Source: VBWE01 sp943372645 (GTDB taxonomy: Bacteria; Bacteroidota; Bacteroidia; Palsa-965). From it: 64,000 nucleotides of DNA. Where the stretch lies: assembly GCA_943372645.1 (NCBI GenBank), contig CALRZN010000007.1:1-64000 (forward strand), given 5' to 3'. The notes beneath the pieces were generated by a model that had not been told where the DNA came from, did not search any database, and saw only the letters and a list, made by a program, of their open reading frames with translations. Shown one piece after another: positions 17,285 through 26,483 of the stretch (its first letter is position 1; each line of letters begins with the position of its first letter). A program made the position numbers and the translations under genes.

Positions 17285-20267
17285 AAAACAGCGTATCAAA
17301 ATTAAATGTTATCTGCACCCGTGTACCGCACACATTACCCGCATCATCGAGCAGATCGGTAATCAGGATTTCCGCATGATCGGCATCTGGAATCAGGTTC
17401 AGAATCTGCAGGCGTTCTTTATTCAGGCTCATGGCTACAGGCTGGTGGCGTACACCTTCTATACGTATTGCAGCCGAACGGGTTCGCCCGATACCGTTAT
17501 CTTCAATTACGGCAATGATGTTATCGGCGGAACGTTTCACCTCAATTTTCAGTTTCCCGCTGCGTTCATTTTTCAGCGGCAGCAGGCCATGCCATATTGC
17601 ATTTTCAACATACGGCTGAAACAGCATGGGCAATACACGCACCTCGTTCATTTTCAGACCGGGATCAATATTGATTTCATACGTAAACCGTTTGTCAAAC
17701 CGCAGCTGCTCCAGGTCGAGGTACATGCGCAGCATTTCGAGTTCACTTTCCAGCGTGTGTGTTTTTTCCCGGGCGTGATTGAGTACAAGACGCATCAGCT
17801 TCGAAAACTTGGCGAGGTAATCATACGCAATCTGCGTTTCCTGTTCGAGAATGTAGGTCTGTATGGAGTTGATCACATTAAAAATAAAATGCGGGTTCAT
17901 CTGCGCCTGCAGGGCCGAAAGGCGGTATTCGGCAATCATGGCATTGATGCGGGTCTGTTCTTTTTCTTTCCGCCGCACCCTGCGCAGTACGATGCGGAAA
18001 CCGAAGAAAATCAGAAGCGTTACGGCCACAGAAAGCAACACAAGAAACCACTCCCGTTTCCAGAATGGCTTGTGAATGGTAAACGAAAACACAAGCGGCA
18101 CACCTTTGCTCATGCGGTCACCGTGCTGCACAGTAACTTCCAGTTCGTAATTACCGGGAGCCAGGTTGTTCAGTTCAATCACATCCGAAAGCTGCCTGCG
18201 CACTAAGCTGTCTTCACCAATCAGTTTGTATTTCAGCCACACATTTTTCCGGTCTTTGAATGTGAGCAGGTCAAACTGCAGGCTGAGGTGGTTATCGGAA
18301 TAATCCAGCTCAATCGGGCTTCCGGCACGGAGCGGTAAAATTTTATCACCGCTGTTGGCCTGGCGCAGGTAAAATCGCACCGGTGTTTCATTGCGCAGTT
18401 CATAACCCACCGGGAAACGGAAAAGTCCTTCCGTGGAGTTGCCGTAAATAAACTCCCCGTCGCTTTGCAGTTGAGTTATTTTATTAGCCGGCAGCCCGTT
18501 ACTTGTAGTGTAAGTTGCAAACGGTGTACGCCCGTCGGGTTCGGTAATGCGGATCAGCCCGTTTTGTGTGCTGAGCCAGATGTTGTGCATGTTATCTTCG
18601 AGTATATCCAGCACTTCATCGGTACCGAGTGCAGACGGATCGTACAGGTGCTCCACACTGTCGCCTTTCAGTTCGAGCAGGCCTTCCAGTTTGGATGCGA
18701 TAAGTATGCGGCCCGAAGATGTACGTACAATTTTACCGGTTCCACTGCGGATTCCGGGCATCCACGACCAGGCCCCGGTACCGGTATTAATTTTCAGTAA
18801 TCCTTTGCGGCCACTATAAAGCAACATATCCGGCGAAAACGGGTAAATAAAACTGCCTGTATTCGGCAGGTTCTCCGCAAAACCGGAAACCGTGTTGCCG
18901 TCAATTTTATTTACCGCTCCAAATTGCGCAGCCCAGGTGGTGCCGTCAGCTGCAGGAGCAAAACATGAAGCGCCGGGCAGATCGCGCTGCTTGTCGGCAT
19001 ACTCCAGGAAATGTATTTCTGAAAATGTGGAATCGGTACGGAGCACTGCATCGCGGCCGCCGATATACCAGTTACTTCCGCTCACCAGGAGGTCGCTGAA
19101 CACATACGGACGTTTCAGTGCAAATGTTTTGCGGGTTATCCCGTTGCGCCCGATGCGGCAGATTTCGTTCGGGTGCGATGAAACATACAGTTTCCCGTTT
19201 ACCACTTTTACAAGGTCAGCCACTTTGCCAAGCCCGGGCTGGTTTGCATACCCAACAATGTATTTTGACTGGGAATAAAAAACACCGTTTTCGAGCGTGG
19301 TGCACCACAGCCCGCCTTCGTGGTCTTCACAAATGCCGGCAACGGAATATCCGGCAAGAGAATGAATACAATAGGATGTATCTGCCGGATCGGGATAATA
19401 ATACAAACCGCTTTTATAACTGCCCACCCACAGGCTGTTTGCAGCATCTACGCGCAGTGCAAGTGTTACCTGCGGCATTTTCATGATGGTGTATTGCATA
19501 TCTGCTTTTAAACAGATGATGTAATTGTGTACACTCAGGTACGTGGTGCCGTTTGCATCGGAAGCCGAAAGCACGCGCCAGTCGGGTGTTGCATTTTCCA
19601 TGTACGGCAGGCTGATCTGCAGGTCTTTTTTGCCGTTGCGTATGCGCACACCGATATGGCCGGTGCTTTGGATAAGTGCTTTGCCCGGAGCCGAATTGTA
19701 AAGCACGGTTTTCAGGTGCCGGTATTCACTGCCGGTGCGTTCAAAATAATACATCGTTTGCCCGTCGGAAGGCCCCGTGAGTGTATCGCAGGTGCCATTG
19801 CTCTGCACACGCGTGATGCGTTTATTGCCGTGCAGCAGCAAGGCGGAATCACCAAGAAATTCAAGTCCGTAAGTCAGGTCAATTTTTGCACGTTGCATTT
19901 CCACAAACGGTTTGCTGAATACCGTTTCAACAAGTGAGTCACCTTTAATGGTCAGGATGCGGTTATCCGTAGTAACAAGCCAGATGCGGTTTTTATTGTC
20001 CCTCGTAATTACATAACATCCTTTTTCCGGAAGTCCGTTCTGCCTGCTGTATACTTTCAGCGAAGCACCGTTGTAGCGGCAGAGTCCGCTTTCGGTACTG
20101 ATCCACATGTACCCCTGCTGATCCTGGATAGCGTTATAACACTCCATCGAGGGAAACGGAATACTGTTACCGATATTTTCAAAAAAGAGTTGCTGCGCTG
20201 TTAACCGGTTTACCGTAACCAGTAAAAACAAAAACAGGAAAATCGGGTTACGGTTAATTTTCAGCAT
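17271..20267 (-). CDS. Beta-propeller sensor histidine kinase (LytS-like, pair 1)
   Basis: A sensor of about 998 residues. It has a signal peptide (start ATG 20267), two-bladed-type propeller repeats (YMWISTESGLCRYNG, NIWLSTQNGLIRI and others), a Y_Y_Y domain (LAPGNYELEVTV), one transmembrane helix at about residues 735-760 and a cytosolic HisKA_internal domain with QMNPHFIFNVINSI at about 795 and a HATPase with VENAIWHG and EDNGIGR. The periplasmic part would sense a ligand, by analogy with hybrid two-component sensors for glycans, and the kinase phosphorylates the overlapping LytTR regulator. A -7 box at 20280-20287 excludes the upstream ATG at 20282 as a start. Confidence 0.92.
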   Translation of the reverse strand: MLKINRNPIFLFLFLLVTVNRLTAQQLFFENIGNSIPFPSMECYNAIQDQQGYMWISTESGLCRYNGASLKVYSRQNGLPEKGCYVITRDNKNRIWLVTTDNRILTIKGDSLVETVFSKPFVEMQRAKIDLTYGLEFLGDSALLLHGNKRITRVQSNGTCDTLTGPSDGQTMYYFERTGSEYRHLKTVLYNSAPGKALIQSTGHIGVRIRNGKKDLQISLPYMENATPDWRVLSASDANGTTYLSVHNYIICLKADMQYTIMKMPQVTLALRVDAANSLWVGSYKSGLYYYPDPADTSYCIHSLAGYSVAGICEDHEGGLWCTTLENGVFYSQSKYIVGYANQPGLGKVADLVKVVNGKLYVSSHPNEICRIGRNGITRKTFALKRPYVFSDLLVSGSNWYIGGRDAVLRTDSTFSEIHFLEYADKQRDLPGASCFAPAADGTTWAAQFGAVNKIDGNTVSGFAENLPNTGSFIYPFSPDMLLYSGRKGLLKINTGTGAWSWMPGIRSGTGKIVRTSSGRILIASKLEGLLELKGDSVEHLYDPSALGTDEVLDILEDNMHNIWLSTQNGLIRITEPDGRTPFATYTTSNGLPANKITQLQSDGEFIYGNSTEGLFRFPVGYELRNETPVRFYLRQANSGDKILPLRAGSPIELDYSDNHLSLQFDLLTFKDRKNVWLKYKLIGEDSLVRRQLSDVIELNNLAPGNYELEVTVQHGDRMSKGVPLVFSFTIHKPFWKREWFLVLLSVAVTLLIFFGFRIVLRRVRRKEKEQTRINAMIAEYRLSALQAQMNPHFIFNVINSIQTYILEQETQIAYDYLAKFSKLMRLVLNHAREKTHTLESELEMLRMYLDLEQLRFDKRFTYEINIDPGLKMNEVRVLPMLFQPYVENAIWHGLLPLKNERSGKLKIEVKRSADNIIAVIEDNGIGRTRSAAIRIEGVRHQPVAMSLNKERLQILNLIPDADHAEILITDLLDDAGNVCGTRVQITFNFDTLFYDEH

Positions 20268-20279
20268 AAGCAGATGAAA

Positions 20280-20287
20280 CAAAAATA
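20280..20287 (-). promoter_or_regulatory. -7 box of sensor/regulator operon 1
   Basis: On the minus strand TATTTTTG fits TAnnTTTG and ends 12 bp before the kinase ATG at 20267. No TTG lies 17-23 bp upstream, as expected for an activator-dependent promoter. Confidence 0.45.
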
Positions 20288-21112
20288 AGGGGATTTTTCA
20301 ATTCGCACCGGAAACATTTTATTTTAAGTATTTCATCCGTTACACGATTATCAAAAATAAAATCGAAGCAATAAACGAAGCAAAATGAATACAGCACCGG
20401 GCATGTTGATTAAAAATGATACTGTGCGAACGGTTTAACGTTACACACCTTATAAATAGTTACGTGAACGGCCTGCATTTCCATTTACCCCGAAAATATG
20501 CAGCACTATAAACGCAATGTGCAAAAAATGTAACCAGTGGTAATAATGAATCCTGCAATTCAAAATAGCTTTGTTAAAGCGATTATACCTTTATCGCAAA
20601 CCGAACTGGAACATTTAAATACTGCCTGGAACTATGAACTGTGCTACACCGGTTTTCATAGCATCGCCGAATAATCTTCTCCCCGGATTTATTTCGTGTT
20701 GCAGCAAATGTACATGCAAAATGCGTGTAGCAGGCATTCCCGGACCCGTTAAAAACATTACCCCATGAATATTCATCTGAAGGTTAAACAAATGTACCTG
20801 GACTGGAACTATACCAGTACAGTTACGCATCCGCCGGGAGATGCGATGACCTGGCACGGCAACTGGAAAAGCCCGGCCGGCAAAGCGGAAACAACAACTG
20901 TACGCGCAAAAAACAAAACATCGCGTGCTGCCCGCAAAGCGCGCTACAAAAACTGGATCAATACCATTTTCTTTCTCACACCGGAACAAACAGACCATAC
21001 GATTACTTTGTTCAGCGATGCGGACAACGCAACAACAACTGTTTATCCGCCGGCTTCAGCAAAACAATCCAAAACGATACGTTCTTTTTTCAAAGGGCTT
21101 CTCCTCAACCGG
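20288..21112. other. Long leader/intergenic region between kinase 1 and a lipoprotein gene
   Basis: About 820 bp. A plus-strand frame is open from 20765 and runs in phase into the lipoprotein gene; its 116-residue product is basic and Thr/Lys-rich and matches nothing I know. A TAGCTTTG box (20566-20573) precedes it. I cannot decide whether this part is translated. At 20529-20544 there is a motif (TGTAACCAGTGGTAAT) resembling the regulatory repeat near 26.2-26.4 kb. Confidence 0.4.
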
Positions 21113-21718
21113 ATGTTTATTTACTGTGTGGCAGCAGGCCTGCTTGGTATGGTGATCAGTTCATTCGGCTGTAACCCGCAGCAGCTCGCCCCGGATGCTT
21201 ACACCCGCTGGGTTGAATCGGAAAGTAACGGGCTGCACCTGAAGCATACGGTTAACGGCATCACGTTCCGGCTGCAGTATAAACCGCACTTGTATATTTT
21301 GCTGAAACAACACCAGGGCCACATTCCCGATGTGCAGAACGAACTTCAGCAACTTGCGGGTCTGCAGTATTATGATTTTTCGGTGAGCAGTACCACCGGT
21401 GAAACGTTGCTTGAAGGTGGTGATCCCGATGATCAGAAATCGAATTCACAGGTAGAATATTTCACATCAAATATCAAAAAGAATATCTGCCTGGTAGAAA
21501 ACGGCGACACACTGCCCTGCGAACTCAGTTATTTCGAACGCAATTACGGTGCCTCCGAAGGCAACCTGCTGGTGCTCGGTTTCCGCGAAAATTCACCGGC
21601 ATCTGAACCAGCCGACCGCACATTTATTTACCAGGACGATGTTTTTAATTCGGGACAGATTAAACTCATGATAAAAGGCAATTCCATCGCTTCCGTTCCA
21701 CAGCCCCGCCTGAATTAA
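21113..21718 (+). CDS. Lipoprotein of a Bacteroidota family (WVE...NGL...QYKP)
   Basis: From ATG 21113 a 201-residue protein starts with a hydrophobic stretch ending in a lipobox-like ISSFGC at about residue 20, then YTRWVESESNGL and FRLQYKPHLYILL. I recall this spacing from small Bacteroidota lipoproteins of unknown role. The n-region has no Lys/Arg before the hydrophobic core, which is unusual, and the frame is open upstream to 20765, so the true start may be earlier. No function is known. It lies between the two sensor/regulator operons on the opposite strand. Confidence 0.6.
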   Translation: MFIYCVAAGLLGMVISSFGCNPQQLAPDAYTRWVESESNGLHLKHTVNGITFRLQYKPHLYILLKQHQGHIPDVQNELQQLAGLQYYDFSVSSTTGETLLEGGDPDDQKSNSQVEYFTSNIKKNICLVENGDTLPCELSYFERNYGASEGNLLVLGFRENSPASEPADRTFIYQDDVFNSGQIKLMIKGNSIASVPQPRLN

Positions 21719-21919
21719 GCTGCGGAACTGCCTCTGAAAACAAAAAAAGCCCATTTAACACAATTAAAATATTGAATATCAATAAATTACAATAATGTGC
21801 TTTTTTTGTAGCCTGTGGTAAGCCGGGATATTCCAAAAGCATCTAATTTTAGGTAATCGGAAAAAAGTACAATTCCGATTCAACAATCGAAGAAGCTGAA
21901 ACGTGAAAAACGAAATACA

Positions 21920-22207
21920 ATGAAAACGAAACTCCTTAGTACCCTCTTGTTACTTGTTTTCGGAGCGGTGCTTATGACAAGCAGTTGCCGTAAGTTCGAA
22001 ACAGACGATATTATTGATCCGATAGTTGCCGACACACCAACTGACGGCGGTAACCGCAGCGCTGTTCCGATGACTGATCAGATTGAACAGCCGGTACTGC
22101 GTGGTTCCGAAAATGGTGCAGAAGAAAAACCGATTATTGCCGATACGCCTGCAGAAGGTAATCGCACCGTAGTTATTCCGGAAGTAATACGGAATAACCA
22201 GAAATAA
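21920..22207 (+). CDS. Small lipoprotein with an internal duplication
   Basis: A 95-residue protein with a clear lipoprotein signal (MKTKLLSTLLLLVFGAVL then LMTSSC, Cys at 23). The mature part is acidic and contains two related segments, IVADTPTDGGNRSAVP (about 34-49) and IIADTPAEGNRTVVIP (about 72-87), so it is probably a short internal repeat. No domain is recognised. It is followed by a hairpin terminator at 22344-22372. Its position beside two sensor operons suggests a link to sensing or to the envelope, but this is only inference. Confidence 0.7.
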   Translation: MKTKLLSTLLLLVFGAVLMTSSCRKFETDDIIDPIVADTPTDGGNRSAVPMTDQIEQPVLRGSENGAEEKPIIADTPAEGNRTVVIPEVIRNNQK

Positions 22208-22343
22208 AATTATCAGCCGGCTAAAGGCAGCCCCGTAAGCTGCCCGGTTTCTTACCTGCCCCCAAAACTGCAGGTAAAAACACCACCGGTTTTACTTTAC
22301 AGTGCCGCACGAACACTGCTGCTGTAAATTTTTAACCACCGAT

Positions 22344-22372
22344 AAAAAAGGCAGCCCATGGCTGCTTTTTTT
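22344..22372. terminator. Bidirectional hairpin terminator
   Basis: GCAGCC and GGCTGC pair across a CAT loop (stem 22351-22356 with 22360-22365), flanked by an A-run before and a seven-T run after. It lies between convergent genes (lipoprotein and regulator 2) and can work for both. Confidence 0.8.
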
Positions 22373-22377
22373 ATGTT

Positions 22378-23142
22378 TCAGAATTTCATTTTCAGGCGGT
22401 TCAGTATTTCCTGCTTTTTGCGGCGGGCTATTTCGTAAGATTGCCCTGTTTTGAGTGTTACAATGGACGGATCGCCTTTGGAATATTCTTTAATGTGATT
22501 GATGTTGAGTATGGTGTTTTTGCTGATCCGCATAAACAGTTCAATATCCTGCAGGAACAGTTCAAACTCTTTCAGCGTGCGCGATACCATGTATTTTGCA
22601 TTGTCAACTGTATGCACATACGAATACCGGTCGAACGCTTCAATGCAGGTAATCTGCGCCAGGCTGATGAACACCACGGTTTCGTTATGGTGTACTGAAA
22701 TTTTCTGTTCCACGGCATCTGAATCCAGGTTATGCAGCAGGTTTACGATATGTTTATCGTTGCTTACCCGGTCGCGCGCTTTCTGCAGTGCGCGGCTGAC
22801 GGCGTTCCGCAGTTCATTCAGATCAACCGGTTTCAGCAGGTAATCAACTGCACTGAAACGGATGGCATTAATGGCATAATGATCGTAGCTGGTAACAAAA
22901 ATAATATCAAACGGAATGTTTTCAAACCGCCGCAGCAGGTCAAACGCATTGCCGTCGGGCATCTGGATATCCAGGAATACGAGATCCGGATGATGGGTAT
23001 TAATCAGTGTAAATGCATTGTTAATATCTTCCGCTGTAGCAACAATTTTCAGCTGCGGGCAGATTTTTTCAACCAGGTTCTGCAACACCCGGATACTTTT
23101 TTCTTCATCATCAACAATAATGGCGTTCAATGTTTCAATCAT
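22378..23142 (-). CDS. LytTR response regulator (pair 2)
   Basis: 254 residues; receiver with VDDEE, LVFLDIQMPDGNAFD and VDYLLKPVD, then LytTR domain with ITCIEAFDRYSYVHT and RISKNTILNINHIKEYSKG. It is a close paralogue of the regulator at 16514-17284. The start ATG overlaps the kinase stop by 8 bp, so the pair is translationally coupled. It is the best candidate to bind the 26-bp repeats at 26175-26200 and 26402-26427, because these carry a LytTR-type half-site and one lies upstream of its own operon. Confidence 0.93.
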   Translation of the reverse strand: MIETLNAIIVDDEEKSIRVLQNLVEKICPQLKIVATAEDINNAFTLINTHHPDLVFLDIQMPDGNAFDLLRRFENIPFDIIFVTSYDHYAINAIRFSAVDYLLKPVDLNELRNAVSRALQKARDRVSNDKHIVNLLHNLDSDAVEQKISVHHNETVVFISLAQITCIEAFDRYSYVHTVDNAKYMVSRTLKEFELFLQDIELFMRISKNTILNINHIKEYSKGDPSIVTLKTGQSYEIARRKKQEILNRLKMKF

Positions 23143-26125
23143 ACGAATCGGTTAAAGCAGTTAATGTAATTTCAACACGAGTGCCGCAGGCGTTTCCTGC
23201 AGCATCTTTTAGGTCAATAATATGGATGCCGGATGAATCGAAACCGGGAACCTGCGAAAGAATCTGCAGGCGTTCCTGGTTGAGGCTTACGGCAACGGAG
23301 TGGTGTGACTTGTGACGTGAAATCCGTCCTGCCGCTTCGCGCCCGATGCCGTTATCTTCAATGATTACGAAAACCGAATCAGTACCGTTTTTCCGGAACG
23401 CGATTTTCAGTTTACCCGGACGGATGTTTTTGAGCGGCAACAGTCCATGCCAGATGGCATTTTCCACGAACGGCTGAAACAGCATGGGCAGCACGCGGAA
23501 ATCATGCGTATTCAATTCGGGATCAACATCTATTTCACATATAAACCGTTTTTCAAAACGAAGTTGTTCCAGGTCAATGTACATGGTAAGCAGTTCCAGT
23601 TCGCTTTCGAGTGTATGTGTTTTCTGCCGCGCCATGTTCAGCACAATGCGCATCAGTTTGGAAAAACGGGCCAGGTAATCATACGCCACCAGGGTATCGT
23701 TTTCAAGAATATACACCTGTATGGAGTTGATGACATTAAAAATAAAATGCGGGTTGATCTGCGTTTGCAGAGCCGAAAGCCGGTATTCTGCAATCATGGT
23801 ATTGATGCGTGCTTTTTCTGTTTCTTTCCGGCGGATGCGAATTAAAAAATAACGAAACAGCAGGTAGATAATGCAGGCAAGTAAAAACCCGGAAAGAAAA
23901 TAGAACCACGATGACTGCCAGAAAGCCGGCCTGATTTCAAAAACAAACCGTATGGAACGCTCCCTGAATGAACGGCCACCTGCCTGGGGCCATACAAGCA
24001 GTTCGTAACTCCCCGGGGGCAAATTGTAAAACATTAATTTTCCATCCGGGCTTTTGCCGGAAAGCTGGTCTTCACCCATAAGCTGGTATTCCAGCTGCGC
24101 CGGATTTTTTCCCCGGTAACTCAGGACATCGCAATCGAAACTGATCGTTCGCGTACCTGATTCAAAAACATAGGATGATTTCGTTTGCGAAACGCTCAGG
24201 CCATTTCCTGAAACCTGAACAACTTTCAGCAGCGGGTTGGTGTTTGATGTAAAATCAATATTCCGGTTGAACCGGTAAAGTCCACCTGATGAATTACAAT
24301 ACAGGTAATTTTCATCACAAACGAGATCGGTCATATCTCCGCGCGGAAAACCATCTTCGATATGAAATACTTTATACGAGTAGCCTTTTGCAGACCGGGT
24401 TATTTTAAAGATCGTATTATAATTGCATACCCAGATATTGGAATTTTTATCTTCAGTAATATCTACGGCCGATCCGCCAAAATCAAAATCGGAAAAAGGT
24501 TCGAGGTGCATTCCATCGGCTGCAATCCGGTACAATCCCAGTTCAGAACACGCAATAAGTACCTGCCCGTTTTTTAATCTGCAGATATCTGAAATAGCAG
24601 GATTTTCAGGACAGGTAATGGCCCGATGCACTCCAGTCAAAACGTTGTACCGGGCAAGTCCTTTTCTGCCCCCGTAAATCAGCCAGTTCCCGGTATCTGC
24701 AATAATTGCCAAAGCGCGGTTTGATTTAGGTTCCAGTTTTTCTTCGACATTGTTCGTATTGAAACGCATGAGTAGGTCATACTGTATTGCCCATAACGAA
24801 CCGTTACCTGCAGTTGCAGTTGCAATTAGTGTTGCAGGGATATTACTGTTTTTCTCATCGTAAATGGTATTCTGAAGTTTAAACGCCGAATCAGTAAATA
24901 CACTGCCTCCCACACCACCCAGTATCCATCCATTATCATATTTCATGATAGTTTTAAAATCAAATACGGGCGGTGCCGCTATTGTGACCTCACGAGGTTT
25001 CCCGTTTTTTATTACAAACAATTGATTTTTTTGATTTCCAGCAAAAACAGTACTCCCTTCATTGGTAAGCATAGCTGCGCCCTTTTCCAGGTCGTGAATA
25101 TCTGCATACGATACGATGTATTTGCTTTTCGAATAAGCCACCGAATTATTAAGTGTAAAACACCATATCCCGTTTTCATGATCCTCCAGTACACCTCCGA
25201 CAGCCTGGTCGCGTAACGACCAGACGACTTCATCCGGTTTATCCGGGCTGGGATAGTAATAAAGTCCGCTCTTGTATGTGCTTACCCATAAGCCATTGTC
25301 TTTATCGCAAAACAGCGACAACACCCTGTTCCCGATCGGGTATAAACGATAGGAAAGATCAGATGCTACCTGGACAACATAATTATTGGCGGCAAAATAG
25401 GTGTTTCCGATATTATCGTTTGCAGTAACAAAACGCCAGTCGGCTGCAAACTTATCTGTAAAAGGAATGCGTATGGTTATCTTCCTGTTTCCTTTCATGA
25501 CATTTACCAGAAAATAACCCTTCTGAGAAGGGAACTTTCGGGAAACCGAAGCCCTGTTTTCTGACGACTTATAATGAATAAACCGGTCGTTTTCCCATTG
25601 CAGGTAGTAATATACCGAATCCGACTCGGCAGCGCCATAACGTTTATGTGAACCGGTTTTTAAGTTAATCACCTTTGTATTGATATTACCGGTAAGTAAC
25701 AGCGCTGTGTCACCTAAAAAATCAAGTGCATAGTAAATTTCATAGACATTTTTTTTCGCATCAGTAAATGCTTTGCTGCAGGGTAACTGAATAAAACTGT
25801 CATTCTGAAGCTGCATAATACGGGAAGCCGATGTGAGTGCCAGTAATTTCCCGTCACGGGTTTCTGCCAGGTCATAAACTGAAATATCATTAAGCCCGTT
25901 ATGCTTACCGTAGGAAACGGTCTCCCTGCCATTGTAACGGCTGATTCCACGTTCTGTCGCGATCCAGATATATCCGTTTTTGTCCTGAAGCATGTGATAA
26001 CATTCGTCTGTAGGCAACTCCAGGCGCGATTCCATACTTTCAAAAAGGAGATGCTGTCCGGTGAGTTTTACCGGTAACAAAATCAGTAAACAAATAATTG
26101 CCTGGAGGCTGGAAAAAAGTCGCAT
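23135..26125 (-). CDS. Beta-propeller sensor histidine kinase (LytS-like, pair 2)
   Basis: About 996 residues from ATG 26125 (MRLFSSLQAIICLLILLPVK, a signal peptide). A TATATTTG box at 26139-26146 makes the upstream open frame (to 26248) untranslated. Domain order is as in kinase 1: propeller repeats (YIWIATERGISRYNG, NIWVCNYNTIFKI), Y_Y_Y (LPPGSYELLVWP), one transmembrane helix, HisKA_internal with QINPHFIFNVINSIQVYILE and HATPase with VENAIWHG and EDNGIGR. It phosphorylates the coupled LytTR regulator. It faces away from the GH16 operon, so sensing and glycanase expression may be linked. Confidence 0.92.
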   Translation of the reverse strand: MRLFSSLQAIICLLILLPVKLTGQHLLFESMESRLELPTDECYHMLQDKNGYIWIATERGISRYNGRETVSYGKHNGLNDISVYDLAETRDGKLLALTSASRIMQLQNDSFIQLPCSKAFTDAKKNVYEIYYALDFLGDTALLLTGNINTKVINLKTGSHKRYGAAESDSVYYYLQWENDRFIHYKSSENRASVSRKFPSQKGYFLVNVMKGNRKITIRIPFTDKFAADWRFVTANDNIGNTYFAANNYVVQVASDLSYRLYPIGNRVLSLFCDKDNGLWVSTYKSGLYYYPSPDKPDEVVWSLRDQAVGGVLEDHENGIWCFTLNNSVAYSKSKYIVSYADIHDLEKGAAMLTNEGSTVFAGNQKNQLFVIKNGKPREVTIAAPPVFDFKTIMKYDNGWILGGVGGSVFTDSAFKLQNTIYDEKNSNIPATLIATATAGNGSLWAIQYDLLMRFNTNNVEEKLEPKSNRALAIIADTGNWLIYGGRKGLARYNVLTGVHRAITCPENPAISDICRLKNGQVLIACSELGLYRIAADGMHLEPFSDFDFGGSAVDITEDKNSNIWVCNYNTIFKITRSAKGYSYKVFHIEDGFPRGDMTDLVCDENYLYCNSSGGLYRFNRNIDFTSNTNPLLKVVQVSGNGLSVSQTKSSYVFESGTRTISFDCDVLSYRGKNPAQLEYQLMGEDQLSGKSPDGKLMFYNLPPGSYELLVWPQAGGRSFRERSIRFVFEIRPAFWQSSWFYFLSGFLLACIIYLLFRYFLIRIRRKETEKARINTMIAEYRLSALQTQINPHFIFNVINSIQVYILENDTLVAYDYLARFSKLMRIVLNMARQKTHTLESELELLTMYIDLEQLRFEKRFICEIDVDPELNTHDFRVLPMLFQPFVENAIWHGLLPLKNIRPGKLKIAFRKNGTDSVFVIIEDNGIGREAAGRISRHKSHHSVAVSLNQERLQILSQVPGFDSSGIHIIDLKDAAGNACGTRVEITLTALTDSYD

Positions 26126-26138
26126 AGGATCACCAAAC

Positions 26139-26167
26139 CAAATATAAGGACATTTTCGGGCGGCAAA
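26139..26167 (-). promoter_or_regulatory. Promoter of sensor/regulator operon 2
   Basis: Minus strand: TTTG (26164-26167), 17 bp, TATATTTG (26139-26146), then 13 bp to the kinase ATG. The 26-bp repeat copy 1 is 28 bp upstream of the -7 box. Confidence 0.6.
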
Positions 26168-26174
26168 AGCAGCA

Positions 26175-26200
26175 TGTACATTTTTCGTAGTGAACGGTAA
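26175..26200. promoter_or_regulatory. 26-bp repeat copy 1, probable LytTR operator
   Basis: Identical to copy 2 (26402-26427) except for one base. On the minus strand it contains ACCGTTCAC (26190-26198), a full match to the published LytTR half-site consensus [TA][AC][CA]GTTN[AG][TC]. Its centre is about 55 bp upstream of the predicted start of kinase operon 2. A second clean half-site 12-13 bp away is not visible. Confidence 0.6.
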
Positions 26201-26401
26201 GTATATCCGGTTAATGTGCACGTAGATTTGCTGTACAGATTGCAACAACTATCAAGCAGGTATGAATCCCGTCATGCTGCTCTCCTAGATACTGATTAAT
26301 GTCAGTTTTTTATTATTAACCTGGCCGTTAATGAACACATCGTTGTCTGTGTGGTCAATAACAGAAGGTGAAATGAATTTGAAAAATGGATCCAATGAGT
26401 G

Positions 26402-26427
26402 TGTACATTTTTCGTAGTAAACGGTAA
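26402..26427. promoter_or_regulatory. 26-bp repeat copy 2, probable LytTR operator
   Basis: 25 of 26 bases equal copy 1. On the minus strand it carries ACCGTTTAC (26417-26425), again a full LytTR half-site. Its centre is about 50 bp upstream of the predicted transcription start of the fibre/GH16 operon, the usual place for an activator. Confidence 0.6.
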
Positions 26428-26449
26428 TAAGAATACATATAAGCAAATC

Positions 26450-26457
26450 TAATTTTG
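26450..26457 (+). promoter_or_regulatory. -7 box of the fibre/GH16 operon
   Basis: TAATTTTG fits TAnnTTTG, 26 bp before the ATG at 26484. No TTG is found 17-23 bp upstream; the 26-bp repeat occupies that side, suggesting activator dependence. Confidence 0.5.
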
Positions 26458-26483
26458 AAAACACTAACTCAAACTCTTTTAAC

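Noticed and set aside
17142..18206. Open frame antisense to kinase 1
   Set aside because: Mirror of the conserved kinase domain; a similar antisense frame appears on kinase 2, which shows it is due to shared codon use.
20615..20998. 127-codon minus-strand frame in the 20.3-21.1 kb gap
   Set aside because: Cys/Phe-rich random-looking product, no promoter or homologous pattern; the opposite strand has an equally doubtful frame.
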